Part shown: piece after piece, positions 9,894 to 22,374 of the stretch
Layout of the letters: every line of letters begins with the position of its first letter
How positions within the stretch are numbered: the stretch's first letter is position 1
From: Onishia taeanensis
GTDB lineage: Bacteria > Pseudomonadota > Gammaproteobacteria > Pseudomonadales > Halomonadaceae
Reading direction: 5' to 3'
Length of the DNA stretch: 64,000 nt
NCBI RefSeq assembly: GCF_900100755.1
Contig: NZ_FNCI01000005.1
Coordinates: forward strand, 1-64,000
Position numbers and translations under genes: made by a program
The notes under the pieces: generated by a model
The model's input: the letters and a program-made list of their open reading frames with translations, nothing else
The model's database searches: none
Told to the model about the DNA's origin: nothing

Positions 9894-11650
9894 ATGCCCG
9901 TGACGCCGACCGACACACTTCGACCCATCCGCATCATCGCCGCACGTCGGTGGTTGCTCCTGCTGTTAGTGGCCTGCCTGGTCGCGCTGCCGGCCATCGG
10001 CCGAGCCGCGCCGCCCTCCGCCGGCGACGACCGGGTCATCGTGGTCGGCGGCGACCACTACCATCCCCCCTACGAGTTCCTCGACGAAGACGGCCGTCCC
10101 GCGGGCTATGACGTCGAGCTGACCCGAGCCATCGCCGAGGTGATGGGCATCGAGGTGCGCATCGAACTGGGCCCCTGGAGCGAGATGCGCAACAAGCTGG
10201 AGAGCGGCGAGATCGACGTCCTGGAGGGCATGTCGTATTCCGAGGCCCGCGACGCCACCTTCGACTTCGCCCCACCCCATGCCATTGTCCACCAATCCAT
10301 CTTCGCTCGCCGCGGCACCCCACCCGTGGAGCGCCTGGAGGATCTTCGCGGCCAGGAGGTCATCGTCCAACGCGGCGATATCATGCAGGACATGCTGATC
10401 GAGCGGGATCTGGGGGCCAAGCTGTTCACCACCGACACCCATGCCGACGCCCTGCGCGCCCTTGCCGCTGGCCAGCATGACTATGCCCTAGTGGCCAACC
10501 TGCCGGCGCTGTACCTCAGCCGCGAGCTGGGGCTGACTAACCTGGTGCCGGTCGCCCACCCGTTCTCGCTGCGCTACGGCTATGCCGTCAAGGAGGGCAA
10601 CGCCGACGTGCTGGCCCAGTTCAGCGAGGGCCTGGCGATCCTCAAGAACACCGGCCGCCATCAGGCCATCTACGACAAGTGGCTGGGGCCCCTGGAGCAG
10701 GGGCAGGGCCTGCCCTGGAAACGGCTCGGACTGATTGGCGCACTCGCCTCGGGGCTGCTGCTGCTGATCCTCGGCGGCATCGTGGTCTGGAACCGCCTGC
10801 TCAAGCGCGAGGTAGCGAGCCGCACCGAGGAGCTACGCCGCCAGCAGCAGCAGCTGATCCAGGCCGACAAGATGTCCTCGCTGGGCGTGCTGGTCTCCGG
10901 CGTCGCCCACGAGATCAATAACCCCAGCGGCCTGCTGCTACTGAACCTGCCGGTGCTCCGCGACGCCCACGCCGATGCCCGTTCCATTCTCGAGGCCCAC
11001 TATCGCGACCACGGCGACTTCCCGTTCGGCGGCCTGCCGTACTCGCGCATGCGCGACGAGGTGCCCTCGATGCTCGACGAGATGCTGGAGGGTACCCAGC
11101 GCATCAAGCGGATTGTCGGCGATCTGAAGGATTTCGCTCGCCAAGGCAGCCCTGAGCTCGGCGAGCGCCTGGACCTCGACGAGGTGGTCAAAACCGCGGT
11201 GCGCCTGGTCGACAACTCGATCCGCCAGGCCACCGACCGCTTCGAGACAGACTACGCCGGCGATCTCCCTGCCGTGTGGGGCAACGCCCAGCGCATCGAG
11301 CAGGTGGTCATCAACCTGGTGCTCAACGCCTGCCAGGCTCTCGAGGGGCGCGACCAGGGCATCCGCCTGACGACCCGCTACCTGGCCGACGACCGGGCCG
11401 TGATCCTGGAGGTGCACGACGAGGGACGCGGCATCGACCCGGCGGCGCTTACCCGGCTGACCGACCCCTTCTTCACCACCCGGCGCGAGTGCGGCGGCAC
11501 CGGTCTGGGGCTGTCGGTGTCCGCCGGCATCGTCCGCGAGCACCACGGCCAGCTGGACTTCGCGTCTCAGCCTGACCGCGGCACCACCGTTACCCTGACG
11601 CTGCCCGTGGCCTCGGCCGCCGACGATGTCACCTCCCACCAGGATGATCG

Positions 11651-11654
<4 letters not shown>
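9894..11654 (+). CDS. Sensor histidine kinase with periplasmic amino-acid-binding domain
   Basis: 586 residues. A signal-anchor/signal peptide (about 18-42) is followed by a family 3 solute-binding domain (about 50-265) with YDVELTRAIAEVMG and DAALRALAAGQHDYAL-like patterns. Then come a TM (about 275-297), a short coiled linker, a DctB-type dimerisation domain with His339 in GVAHEINNPSG, and an HATPase domain with NLVLNACQAL, DEGRGID and GGTGLGLSVSAGI. The SBP domain probably senses the ligand directly. The ATG at 9894 is directly preceded by an in-frame GTG. The stop overlaps the start of the response regulator (ATGA), indicating a tight operon. The downstream symporter and glutaminase suggest glutamine or a related amino acid as signal. 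Confidence 0.88.
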
Positions 11655-13078
<1,424 letters not shown>

Positions 13079-13084
<6 letters not shown>

Positions 13085-13179
13085 CCCCGGCGACGGGATA
13101 ACCCAGGTTATAGCGCCGCAGAGCCTTTTATTTCAGTTACTTACAAGTTGTCGCCGCTCCGGATCGTCTCGAGGTTATA
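13079..13179 (+). promoter_or_regulatory. Candidate upstream activator sites (TATAACC repeats)
   Basis: The motif TATAACC, or its close form GATAACC, appears four times upstream of the sigma-54 promoter: 13079-13085 forward, 13097-13103 forward (G first), 13106-13112 reverse and 13173-13179 reverse. The middle pair forms the dyad ATAACC-CA-GGTTAT at 13098-13111. Distances of roughly 80-180 bases from the -24 element suit an enhancer for an NtrC-type activator. Assignment to the adjacent regulator is inference. Confidence 0.5.
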
Positions 13180-13257
13180 CCCCTTCACCCTCGTCACCGA
13201 AGCCAACCACTCCCAAAAAAATCATAAAAAATAATCATTTAAAGAGAAAACCCTGAC

Positions 13258-13274
13258 CTGGCACGCCCCTTGCT
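13258..13274 (+). promoter_or_regulatory. Sigma-54 (-24/-12) promoter
   Basis: CTGGCACGCCCCTTGCT matches the sigma-54 consensus YTGGCACGrNNNTTGCW at nearly every position, with the invariant GG (13260-13261) and GC (13272-13273) separated by 10 bases. Transcription should start near 13285, ahead of the leader ORF, symporter and glutaminase. The gene just upstream encodes a GAFTGA-containing activator. Confidence 0.88.
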
Positions 13275-13332
13275 CTTGATGGCGTGGCTCCATGACGAGA
13301 GCCGCGACACTCCAAGAATAAGAGGTTCAACG

Positions 13333-13425
13333 ATGCCAACCATCATAAAGGCGGCCTTCCCTGCCGCGACCGTCTCCCCTACCGAGTCGACGATCCACGA
13401 GGGAGGTGCCGCATGCTCGCGTTGA
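13333..13425 (+). CDS. Possible 30-residue leader peptide
   Basis: An ATG at 13333 with AGAGG at 13321-13325 (7-base spacing) opens a 30-codon frame that stops at TGA 13423-13425. It therefore runs 13 bases into the symporter gene, whose ATG is at 13413. The peptide is Ala/Thr/Pro-rich with no known domain and no run of a single amino acid that would indicate classic attenuation. Its placement after the sigma-54 promoter suggests translational coupling or a regulatory leader. It could also be chance. Confidence 0.4.
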   Translation: MPTIIKAAFPAATVSPTESTIHEGGAACSR

Positions 13426-14879
13426 TCAACGACCTGCTGTGGGGCAAGGTTCTGATCGCCCTGCTGATCGCCGTCGGGGTCGGCTTCACCCTGGCCTCGC
13501 GCTGCGTACAGTTCCGCTATTTCGGCCGCATGTTCCGCATCCTCAGCGCCAGCCAGGCCTTCAAGAAGGACCAACACGGCCACCTGAGTTCCTTCCAGGC
13601 GTTGCTGCTGTCGGTGGCCGGGCGGGTCGGCGGCGGCAACATCGCCGGCGTCGCCGTGGCCATCACCCTGGGTGGTCCGGGCGCGGTGTTCTGGATGTGG
13701 GTGGTCGGCCTGATGGGCATGGCCACCAGCTTCCTCGAGTGCACCCTAGCCCAGGCCTACAAGACCGCCGAGCCCGACGGCACCTACCGCGGCGGCCCGG
13801 CCCGCTACATCGCCCGCGGGCTCAGGCGCCGCTGGACCTGGCTGGCCGGCCTCTACTCGGTGCTGCTGCTGGCCACCTTCGGCTTCGCCTTCACCGCCCT
13901 GCAGTCCTACGCCGTGGCCACCTCCTTCGACGATGCCTTCGGCATCCCGGCTCACATCACCGGCCTCGGCCTAGCCCTGGTGGTGGGGCTGATCGTGTTC
14001 GGTGGCGTCAAGCGCATCGCTCGGGTCACCGAGGTGCTGGTTCCGGTGATGGCGGGCGGCTACCTGCTGATCGCGCTGGTGGTGCTGGGCCTGAACATCA
14101 CCCAGATCCCGGACGTGATCGCGCTGATCGTCAAGAGCGCCTTCGGCCTCGAGCCGGCCATCGGCGGCGGCATCGGCGCGGCGATCCTGATGGGCGTCAA
14201 GCGCGGCCTGTTCTCCAATGAGGCGGGGCTGGGCAGCGCACCCAACGTCGCCGCCGTCGCCTACGTGCCGCACCCGGTCAACCAGGGCATCGTGCAGGCC
14301 TTCTCGGTGTTCATCGATACCCTGATCATCTGCTCCGCCACCGCTTTCATCATCCTGCTCGGCGGGGCCTATGATCCGGCCCTCGGCGCCGGCATCGACG
14401 GCATCGCCCTGACTCAGGCCTCCCTGGCCGATCATGTCGGGGAGTGGGGCCGCAGCTTCGTCAGCGTTGCGCTGCTGCTGTTCGGCTTCAGCACCATCCT
14501 CTACAACTACTACCTGGGCGAGAACAGCCTCGACTTCTTCAGCCGCGGCAATCGTACCCTGTTCAACGCCTTTCGCCTCGCCATCATCGGTCTGTGCATC
14601 TGGGGGGCGATGACTGACCTGGGCACCGTCTTCGCCTTCGCCGACACCACCATGGGCTTCCTGGCTCTGGCCAACCTGATCGCGCTGATCCTGCTCTTCA
14701 AGCCGGGGCGGCGCATCTTGCGCGACTTCGACGACCAGATCCAGGCCGGCGTCGGGCAACCGATCTTCGAGGCCGACAAGTTCAGCGACCTCAACGTCGA
14801 CCCCACAGCCTGGGAGATCGAACCCGAGGATCGTGAGCGGGTGCGCCGCTCCCAGGCGGCATCGCCGACCACTCCCTAG
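13413..14879 (+). CDS. AGCS-family sodium:amino-acid symporter
   Basis: 488 residues, about 11 transmembrane segments, Alanine-or-Glycine:Cation Symporter family. Typical blocks: GRVGGGNIAGVAVAITLGGPGAVFW shape, FLECTLAQAYK, GGPARYI, KRGLFSNEAGLGSAPNVAA, and the FGFSTILYNYYLGEN region of TM8-9. Substrates in the family are alanine, glycine or glutamine with Na+ or H+. The neighbouring glutaminase makes glutamine plausible. GGGAGGTG precedes the ATG. Driven by the sigma-54 promoter at 13258-13274. Confidence 0.92.
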   Translation: MLALINDLLWGKVLIALLIAVGVGFTLASRCVQFRYFGRMFRILSASQAFKKDQHGHLSSFQALLLSVAGRVGGGNIAGVAVAITLGGPGAVFWMWVVGLMGMATSFLECTLAQAYKTAEPDGTYRGGPARYIARGLRRRWTWLAGLYSVLLLATFGFAFTALQSYAVATSFDDAFGIPAHITGLGLALVVGLIVFGGVKRIARVTEVLVPVMAGGYLLIALVVLGLNITQIPDVIALIVKSAFGLEPAIGGGIGAAILMGVKRGLFSNEAGLGSAPNVAAVAYVPHPVNQGIVQAFSVFIDTLIICSATAFIILLGGAYDPALGAGIDGIALTQASLADHVGEWGRSFVSVALLLFGFSTILYNYYLGENSLDFFSRGNRTLFNAFRLAIIGLCIWGAMTDLGTVFAFADTTMGFLALANLIALILLFKPGRRILRDFDDQIQAGVGQPIFEADKFSDLNVDPTAWEIEPEDRERVRRSQAASPTTP

Positions 14880-14981
14880 CCAGGCTTCTCCTTCCGGACG
14901 TCATCGGCCCGGCCACGGCATCTGCCGCCGCCGGGCCGTCGCGTCCTGGCTCCCTTCGCGACGACCAGCCAGAGAGTTCTC

Positions 14982-16653
<1,672 letters not shown>

Positions 16654-16735
16654 ACTGCACGGTCCCGCAGCGTGCCGGTTGGCGGGGCCTTCGAACGATT
16701 TATCTTTCCCATCCCTCGAACTCAGGTACCTGATC

Positions 16736-16987
16736 ATGGCGCGAGTCACCGTCGAAGATTGTCTGGAACACGTCGAAAACCGTTTCAAGCTGGTGATGAT
16801 CTCCACCCAGCGTGCCCGTCAGCTGGCCCGCGGCTCCCGCGATGCGCTGCTGCCCTGGGAAAATGACAAGCCCACCGTCATGGCGCTGCGTGAGATCGCC
16901 GCCGAGAAGATTGACGAAAACGTCCTCAACGAGCCGATCGAGGCGCCGGTGCGTCCCCGTCGCGAGCCCGAAATGGGCGAGGAATGA
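16736..16987 (+). CDS. rpoZ: RNA polymerase omega subunit
   Basis: 83 residues. Starts [30 protein letters not shown], the conserved omega opening, and contains [17 protein letters not shown]. Omega helps fold beta-prime and forms part of a ppGpp site on RNA polymerase; it is encoded here directly before the ppGpp enzyme gene spoT. Weak AGGT ribosome site; the start is fixed by conservation. Confidence 0.97.
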   Translation: MARVTVEDCLEHVENRFKLVMISTQRARQLARGSRDALLPWENDKPTVMALREIAAEKIDENVLNEPIEAPVRPRREPEMGEE

Positions 16988-17051
16988 TGCAACCGCGCTG
17001 AATTCTGATATCGTCAACTTTTGCTCTGTGTTCAGGATATAGGCGTGCTGC

Positions 17052-19193
17052 ATGTTCACCATCGATGACCTGGCCGACCGCCTAGGCGGCTATCTTCCCC
17101 CGGAGGAAATCCGCCAGGTCAAGCGCGCCTTCTACTACGCCGAACAGGCCCATGACGGCCAACGCCGCCGTTCGGGTGAGCCCTATGTGACGCATCCACT
17201 GGCGGTCGCCAACATTCTCGCCAACATGCACATGGACCATCAGGCGCTGATGGCGGCCATGCTGCATGACGTGATCGAGGACACCGGCGTCGCCAAGAAA
17301 TCCCTCGCCGAGCAGTTCGGCGAACCGGTGGCGGAGCTGGTCGACGGCGTCTCGAAGCTCACGCAGATCACCTTCGAAGACAAGGCCGTCGCCCAGGCTG
17401 AGAATTTCCAGAAGATGGTACTGGCGATGTCCCGGGATATCCGGGTGATCATCGTCAAGCTCGCCGACCGCCTGCACAACATGCGCACCCTGGGTGCCCT
17501 GCGCCCGGACAAGAAGCGCCGCATCGCCCGCGAAACCCTCGAAATCTACGCTCGCATTGCCGGACGCCTCGGCATCAACACCATTCGCGTCGAGCTCGAG
17601 GATCTGTCCTTCCAGGCCCTGCACCCGATGCGCGCCGAGCGCATCAAGCGCGCGGTGGGCAAGGCGCGCGGCAGCCGTCGCACCACCATCCGCCAGGTCC
17701 AGTCGAGCCTGCAGAAATGCCTGGATGATGACGGTCTGTCGGGCACCGTGGTCGGGCGCCAGAAGCACCTGCTGTCGATCTATCGCAAGATGCGCGACCA
17801 GCGTAAGCCGTTCGCTGAGATCATGGACGTATTTGGGTTTCGCATCATCACCGACGATGTCGATACCTGCTATCGCATCCTCGGTGCGGTGCACAACCTC
17901 TACAAGCCGGTGCCCGGGCGCTTCAAGGACTACATCGCCATTCCCAAGGCCAACGGCTATCAGAGCCTGCATACCACCCTGTTCGGCACCGGCGGCATGC
18001 CCATCGAGGTGCAGATCCGCACCCGCGAGATGGAGGCCATGGCCAACAACGGCATCGCCGCCCATTGGCTCTACAAGGCCGGCCAGACCGAGCGGCCGAT
18101 TGCCGCCGGCAGCCATGCCAGGGCGCGGGAATGGGTACGCGGCCTGCTCGAGATGCAGCGCCAGGCGGGCAACTCGCTGGAGTTCATCGAGCACGTCAAG
18201 AACGACCTCTTCCCAGACGATATCTACGTGTTCACGCCCAAGGGCGACATCATGGAGCTGCCCCAGGGCGCTACGGTGATCGACTTCGCCTACAGCGTGC
18301 ACACCGACATCGGCAACAGCTGCATTGCCTGTCGCATCGACCGCCACCTGGCGCCGCTGTCGAGCCGGCTGGAAAGCGGCCAGACGCTCGAGATCATCAC
18401 CGCGCCCGGGGCGCGGCCCAACACCGCCTGGCTGTCGTTCGTGATGACCGCCAAGGCACGCTCGGCGATTCGTCATGCGCTCAAGCACCAGCAGCACACC
18501 GAGTCCGTCCAACTCGGCCATCGCCTGCTCAACAAGGCACTTGCCGATTACGAGCTCAGCCTCGAAGAACTGCCCAAAGACGCCCTGCCATCGCTGCTCA
18601 GGGAGCTCTCGCTCAATCGCAGCGATGAGCTGCTGGAGTCGATTGGCCTTGGCAACCGCATGGCCCACGCCATCGCCTACCGGCTCGCCAACAAGCTACC
18701 CGAGGACCAACCGGCAAATAGCGGTGACAACGGTTCCAGCAATGCTGAAGGCTCGATCGTCATCAGCGGCGCCGATGGCATGGTCATCAATTTTGCCCGT
18801 TGCTGTCATCCGTTACCCGGTGACCCGGTGGTCGGCCATCTGTCGGTCGGCAAGGGCATCGTCGTGCACCGCACCGAATGCCGCAATCTGGTGGAGCTGA
18901 AGAGCGATCCAGACAAGCTGTTCAGCCTCTCCTGGTCGGACAACATTCAGGAAGACTTCCCGGTGGCGCTGCGTATCCACATGGAAAGCCGTCGCGGCCT
19001 GGTCGCCGAGCTGGCGAGCCTGGTGACCGACGCCGATGCCAACATCGAACGCATCGGCATCGAAGAGCGCGATGCCCGACTGTCGATCGTCAACCTGACC
19101 CTGTCGGTCCATGACCGCGTCCACCTGGCGAGCATTATGAAGCGGATCCGCAACTTGTCCCACGTCGACAAGATCACCCGCGTACGCAATTAA
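17052..19193 (+). CDS. spoT: Bifunctional (p)ppGpp synthetase/hydrolase SpoT
   Basis: 713 residues. N-terminal HD hydrolase domain with HP...H, HDVIEDT and the [12 protein letters not shown] segment (about 40-170). Synthetase domain (about 230-350) with [30 protein letters not shown] and EVQIRT. TGS domain (about 385-450; [22 protein letters not shown]), a conserved-cysteine/helical part with [13 protein letters not shown], and a C-terminal ACT domain. An intact HD motif marks this as the SpoT or bifunctional type, not RelA. It lies 64 bases after rpoZ on the same strand. Confidence 0.96.
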   Translation: MFTIDDLADRLGGYLPPEEIRQVKRAFYYAEQAHDGQRRRSGEPYVTHPLAVANILANMHMDHQALMAAMLHDVIEDTGVAKKSLAEQFGEPVAELVDGVSKLTQITFEDKAVAQAENFQKMVLAMSRDIRVIIVKLADRLHNMRTLGALRPDKKRRIARETLEIYARIAGRLGINTIRVELEDLSFQALHPMRAERIKRAVGKARGSRRTTIRQVQSSLQKCLDDDGLSGTVVGRQKHLLSIYRKMRDQRKPFAEIMDVFGFRIITDDVDTCYRILGAVHNLYKPVPGRFKDYIAIPKANGYQSLHTTLFGTGGMPIEVQIRTREMEAMANNGIAAHWLYKAGQTERPIAAGSHARAREWVRGLLEMQRQAGNSLEFIEHVKNDLFPDDIYVFTPKGDIMELPQGATVIDFAYSVHTDIGNSCIACRIDRHLAPLSSRLESGQTLEIITAPGARPNTAWLSFVMTAKARSAIRHALKHQQHTESVQLGHRLLNKALADYELSLEELPKDALPSLLRELSLNRSDELLESIGLGNRMAHAIAYRLANKLPEDQPANSGDNGSSNAEGSIVISGADGMVINFARCCHPLPGDPVVGHLSVGKGIVVHRTECRNLVELKSDPDKLFSLSWSDNIQEDFPVALRIHMESRRGLVAELASLVTDADANIERIGIEERDARLSIVNLTLSVHDRVHLASIMKRIRNLSHVDKITRVRN

Positions 19194-19207
19194 CACTCTT
19201 GCTTTCC

Positions 19208-19232
19208 CCCCGCCCGATACACGCGGGCGGGG
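19208..19232 (+). terminator. Stem-loop after spoT
   Basis: CCCCGCCCG (19208-19216), 7-base loop, CGGGCGGGG (19224-19232), followed by a T-containing stretch (ATATTCGTCGTTTTATTT). It lies 14 bases after the spoT stop and before ridA, so it may end or attenuate spoT transcription. Confidence 0.7.
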
Positions 19233-19279
19233 ATATTCGTCGTTTTATTTCACGCCACAATCACAACAGGAGCATCGCC

Positions 19280-19669
19280 ATGAGCAATAAAGCCGTCATC
19301 AACACCGAGAAAGCACCAGCCGCCATCGGCCCCTACTCTCAGGCCATCAAGGCGGGCAATACCGTCTATCTCTCTGGCCAGATCCCGCTGGACCCGGCCA
19401 CCATGGAGCTGGTCTCCGACGACTTCGAGGCACAGGCCCGCCAGGTCTTCAAGAACCTGTCTGCGGTTTGCGAAGAAGCCGCCGGCACCCTGCAGGACAT
19501 CGTCAAGATCAACCTGTACCTGGTCGATCTCGACAATTTCGCCATCGTGAACCGGGTGATGGAAGAGTTCTTCGTCACCCCTTACCCGGCCCGCGCCGCG
19601 GTCGGCATCAAGGCCCTGCCCAAGGGCAGCCAGTTTGAAGCCGAAGCCGTCATGGTGATCGGCGACTGA
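19280..19669 (+). CDS. ridA: RidA family 2-iminobutanoate/2-iminopropanoate deaminase
   Basis: 129 residues. Hydrolyses reactive enamine/imine products of PLP enzymes such as threonine dehydratase. Family blocks: [28 protein letters not shown] (N-terminus), [13 protein letters not shown] with the Arg-context loop [16 protein letters not shown], and EAEAVM at the end. CAGGAG at 19268-19273 precedes the ATG by 6-7 bases. Same position after spoT as in Pseudomonas. Confidence 0.95.
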   Translation: MSNKAVINTEKAPAAIGPYSQAIKAGNTVYLSGQIPLDPATMELVSDDFEAQARQVFKNLSAVCEEAAGTLQDIVKINLYLVDLDNFAIVNRVMEEFFVTPYPARAAVGIKALPKGSQFEAEAVMVIGD

Positions 19670-19691
19670 TCCAATGGCGAATGCCATCGGC

Positions 19692-19732
19692 CGTTCCTCG
19701 CGCACAAGCCAAGCCGCCACGCGCGAGGAACG
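19692..19732 (+). terminator. Long-loop stem after ridA
   Basis: CGTTCCTCGCGC (19692-19703) pairs perfectly with GCGCGAGGAACG (19721-19732) across a 17-base loop, 22 bases after the ridA stop. There is no strong U-tract. The rest of 19670-19944 contains no gene I can support; it must hold the promoter of the next gene. Confidence 0.5.
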
Positions 19733-19944
19733 CTCGGTCAGCCTGTTTATCTGGCACTAAAACGCCCTCACTGCCAGTGAGAGACGGCCCCAAGCCGGCC
19801 CTACACTGCCTCATACCCTCCTGTTTCACCCTGCCCCCACAGGGCGCTCATCGCGGCGCCTGGCTCGACTAATGCTATTATCGGCTAATACTCATTGAGC
19901 CCGTAACGGCTCGCTTCAATAGCGTGTTTCCAGGAGGGACAAGC

Positions 19945-20487
19945 ATGCCAGCAAATAAACAATGGATGGTGAAAGAATGGCGAGGGGCAGTGATGGTTGC
20001 CCTTATGCTTGGGTGGGGCACGCTGGAGGCACAGGCTGGGACGCTGGACCCCAGCCTGGAAGCTGGTGTCAGCAGTGAGGACAGCCCGACGCTGACGCTT
20101 GGCTTGCATCATAGCGTCACGCCCCTGCCTTGGCTGTCCAGCGAGTGGCAGTCGTGGTCGCTGCAGTTATCCGGGCGCTTGCTACTACTGCCCGGGCGCA
20201 ACAGCGAGAAATCGAATGCAGCGCTGGTGCTGGCCCCTGCGCTGCGCTACACCTTTGCCGGCGGCACCTTCATCGAGGGGGGCGTCGGCGCGGCTATCTT
20301 CCTCGAGGCCCACCTGCGCGACAGCGAGTTTGGCACTGCCGGCCAATTCGAGGACCGCTTGGCGATCGGCAGGCCCTGGGGGCCTGGCGCGCTTCAACTG
20401 GCCCTCGCCCACTACTCGAATGCCAGCATCAAGCAGCCTAACGACGGTCTCGAGGTGCTATCACTGGGCTATCGCTGGCGGCTGTAA
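19945..20487 (+). CDS. pagL: PagL-type lipid A 3-O-deacylase
   Basis: 180 residues with an N-terminal signal peptide (about 1-31, ending AQA) and beta-strand-rich sequence typical of an 8-strand outer-membrane barrel. The C-terminus HYSNASIKQPNDGLEVLSLGY carries the PagL catalytic triad, His156, Ser158, Glu170, with the same spacing as His126, Ser128, Glu140 of P. aeruginosa PagL. The enzyme removes the 3-O acyl chain of lipid A and so alters outer-membrane and immune properties. CAGGAGGGAC precedes the ATG at 19945, which is preferred over the frame start at 19924. Confidence 0.85.
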   Translation: MPANKQWMVKEWRGAVMVALMLGWGTLEAQAGTLDPSLEAGVSSEDSPTLTLGLHHSVTPLPWLSSEWQSWSLQLSGRLLLLPGRNSEKSNAALVLAPALRYTFAGGTFIEGGVGAAIFLEAHLRDSEFGTAGQFEDRLAIGRPWGPGALQLALAHYSNASIKQPNDGLEVLSLGYRWRL

Positions 20488-20498
20488 CGCCCTTGATG

Positions 20499-21374
20499 CT
20501 AGCGGGAGGCCTCGGGTAGGAAGCCGCCGGCTTCCAGGACCTGAGCATAGCCCTCACGGTAGCTTGGGTAGCGGAAGACATAGCCGGAGGCCAGCAGGCG
20601 GGCGTTATTGCAGCGTTTGCTGGCCCGGCGGCGCAGCGGCGACTGGATGACCTCGGTCGACTCAACCTTGAGTTTGGTGGCAAGCCAGGTCATCACCTCG
20701 TGCAAGGGCGCCGGCTCGCAGTCGCTCGCCAGGTAGAGCGGCTCCACCGGCGCATCGTCCAACACGCGCTGAATCAGATGATCGAGCACGCCGGCACAGT
20801 CGTCGCGATGGATACGGTTGGAATACATGGGGGGATTGGCGGCGGCGATGCGCCCCTCGCCGGCCTGGCGGATCAGCCGGTCGCGCCCGGGGCCATAGAT
20901 GCCCGAGAAACGCACCACGGTTCCCGGCAACTCATGTGCCAGCAGCGCCTCTTCGGCCTCCTGCATTAACTGGCCGGAGAAGCCGCTGGGCTCGATGGGG
21001 CTGTCCTCATCGACTTCCTCGCCCTCGCGCTGCGCATAAACGCTAGTGGAAGAGACGAAGAACACATGACGCGGCGGCGCCTCGCGGCCGGCGAACTCGG
21101 CGAGCACCGCCTTGAGGCCGGCCGGGTAGGCGGCGCGGTAGGCGTCTTCCTCGAAGCGGTCGGCGCTCAGCACATAGATCAGGATATCGGCATCGGGCAG
21201 TTGGGCGACCGCGCCCTCGCTGTGAATATCGAGACTCAGCGGCTCGATGCCGCTGCCCTCGAGCGTCGCGGCCGTACGGCGCACCCCAACCACTCGGTGA
21301 CCGGCCTCGGTGAGACGCTTGCCGAGGGTCGTGCCGATGTCGCCACAGCCAATAATCAGTGTCGTCTTCTTCAC
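20499..21374 (-). CDS. NAD(P)-dependent epimerase/reductase, YeeZ-like
   Basis: 291 residues with an atypical short-chain/extended SDR fold. The N-terminal Rossmann motif is GCGDIGTTLGKRL, followed by VVGVRRT. A central SSTSVYAQREG..VDEDSPIEPSG and VVRFSGIYGPGRDRL identify an epimerase-like active-site region. The C-terminal part is RASKRCNNARLLASGYVFRYPSYREGY. Physiological role unknown. The GTG at 21374 is favoured because AGGGCAAAG precedes it and the glycine-rich motif then begins at residue 8; the frame stays open to 21455, where it would overlap the oxyR start. Divergent from oxyR. Confidence 0.8.
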   Translation of the reverse strand: MKKTTLIIGCGDIGTTLGKRLTEAGHRVVGVRRTAATLEGSGIEPLSLDIHSEGAVAQLPDADILIYVLSADRFEEDAYRAAYPAGLKAVLAEFAGREAPPRHVFFVSSTSVYAQREGEEVDEDSPIEPSGFSGQLMQEAEEALLAHELPGTVVRFSGIYGPGRDRLIRQAGEGRIAAANPPMYSNRIHRDDCAGVLDHLIQRVLDDAPVEPLYLASDCEPAPLHEVMTWLATKLKVESTEVIQSPLRRRASKRCNNARLLASGYVFRYPSYREGYAQVLEAGGFLPEASR

Positions 21375-21453
21375 CTTTGCCCTGCCCCTTGATAAAAAGT
21401 AGCTATCAGAACCATCCTGTTCATTTACTGCGAGTGCGCCGCCAGGCATCACC

Positions 21454-22374
21454 ATGACTCTAACAGAACTCCGCTACATCGTAACCTTGGCGCAAGAGCG
21501 CCACTTTGGGCGTGCCGCCGAGCGCTGCTTCGTTTCCCAGCCGACCCTGTCAGTGGCCGTCAAGAAGCTCGAAGAGGAGCTCGGGGTAGCGCTGTTCGAG
21601 CGCTCCAAGTCGACGGTGCAGGTCACGCCACTGGGCGAGCAGATCATCGAACAGGCGCAACGTGTGCTCGAGCAGTCAAGCGTCATCCGCGAGCTGGCCA
21701 ATGCCGGCAAGGACCAGTTGGCGAGCCCGCTGCGCATCGGCGCCATCTATACCATCGGGCCCTATCTGTTTCCCTACCTGATTCCGGAGCTGACCCGCAC
21801 CGCGCCGCAGATGTCGCTGTACATCGAGGAAGGCTTCACCGCCGACCTGCGGCGTAAGCTGAGAAGCGGCGAGCTCGATGCGATCATCGTCGCGCTGCCC
21901 TTCACCGAGACCGACGTGCTAACCAAGCCGATCTACGATGAGGAATTCGAGGTACTGATGCCCGCCGACCACCCCTGGACCTCGCGGGACAGCATCGCCA
22001 AGGAAGACCTGCTCCAGGAACGCCTGCTGCTGCTCGGCGAGGGGCACTGTTTCCGCGATCAGATTCTCGAAGCCTGCCCGGCGATCAGTGCCAAGCTCAA
22101 CAGCCCCAACAATACTCTGACCGCCGAGGGCGGCTCGCTGGAGACCATTCGTCATATGGTGGCCTCGAAGCTCGGCATTACGGTGCTGCCCCATTCGGCG
22201 ATCGGCACCGGTCACTACGAAGCCGGGGTGCTGACAGCAAAGCCCTTCTCAAGTGACGTGCCCTCGCGCACCGTGGCCATCGCCTGGCGGGCGAGCTTCC
22301 CACGGCCCAAGGCCATCGACACCCTCACCGAGGCCATCCGGCGCTGCCGGGCCCGTCAGCTCGAGACCTCATGA
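21454..22374 (+). CDS. oxyR: Hydrogen peroxide sensor and regulator OxyR
   Basis: 306 residues, LysR family. Winged helix at 1-60 (MTLTELRYIVTLAQERHFGRAAERC, VSQPTLSVAVKKLEEELG). The redox pair Cys199 and Cys208 in GEGHCFRDQILEAC has exactly the E. coli OxyR numbering, so this is OxyR and not a general LysR protein. Oxidation to a disulfide activates peroxide-defence genes. The stop overlaps the recG start by 4 bases (ATGA), so the two are translationally coupled, as in Pseudomonas. Confidence 0.96.
   Translation: MTLTELRYIVTLAQERHFGRAAERCFVSQPTLSVAVKKLEEELGVALFERSKSTVQVTPLGEQIIEQAQRVLEQSSVIRELANAGKDQLASPLRIGAIYTIGPYLFPYLIPELTRTAPQMSLYIEEGFTADLRRKLRSGELDAIIVALPFTETDVLTKPIYDEEFEVLMPADHPWTSRDSIAKEDLLQERLLLLGEGHCFRDQILEACPAISAKLNSPNNTLTAEGGSLETIRHMVASKLGITVLPHSAIGTGHYEAGVLTAKPFSSDVPSRTVAIAWRASFPRPKAIDTLTEAIRRCRARQLETS

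Noticed and set aside
17082-18668. 528-codon open frame antisense to spoT
   Set aside because: It is an antisense shadow of a highly conserved gene in high-GC DNA, with no ribosome site or domain.
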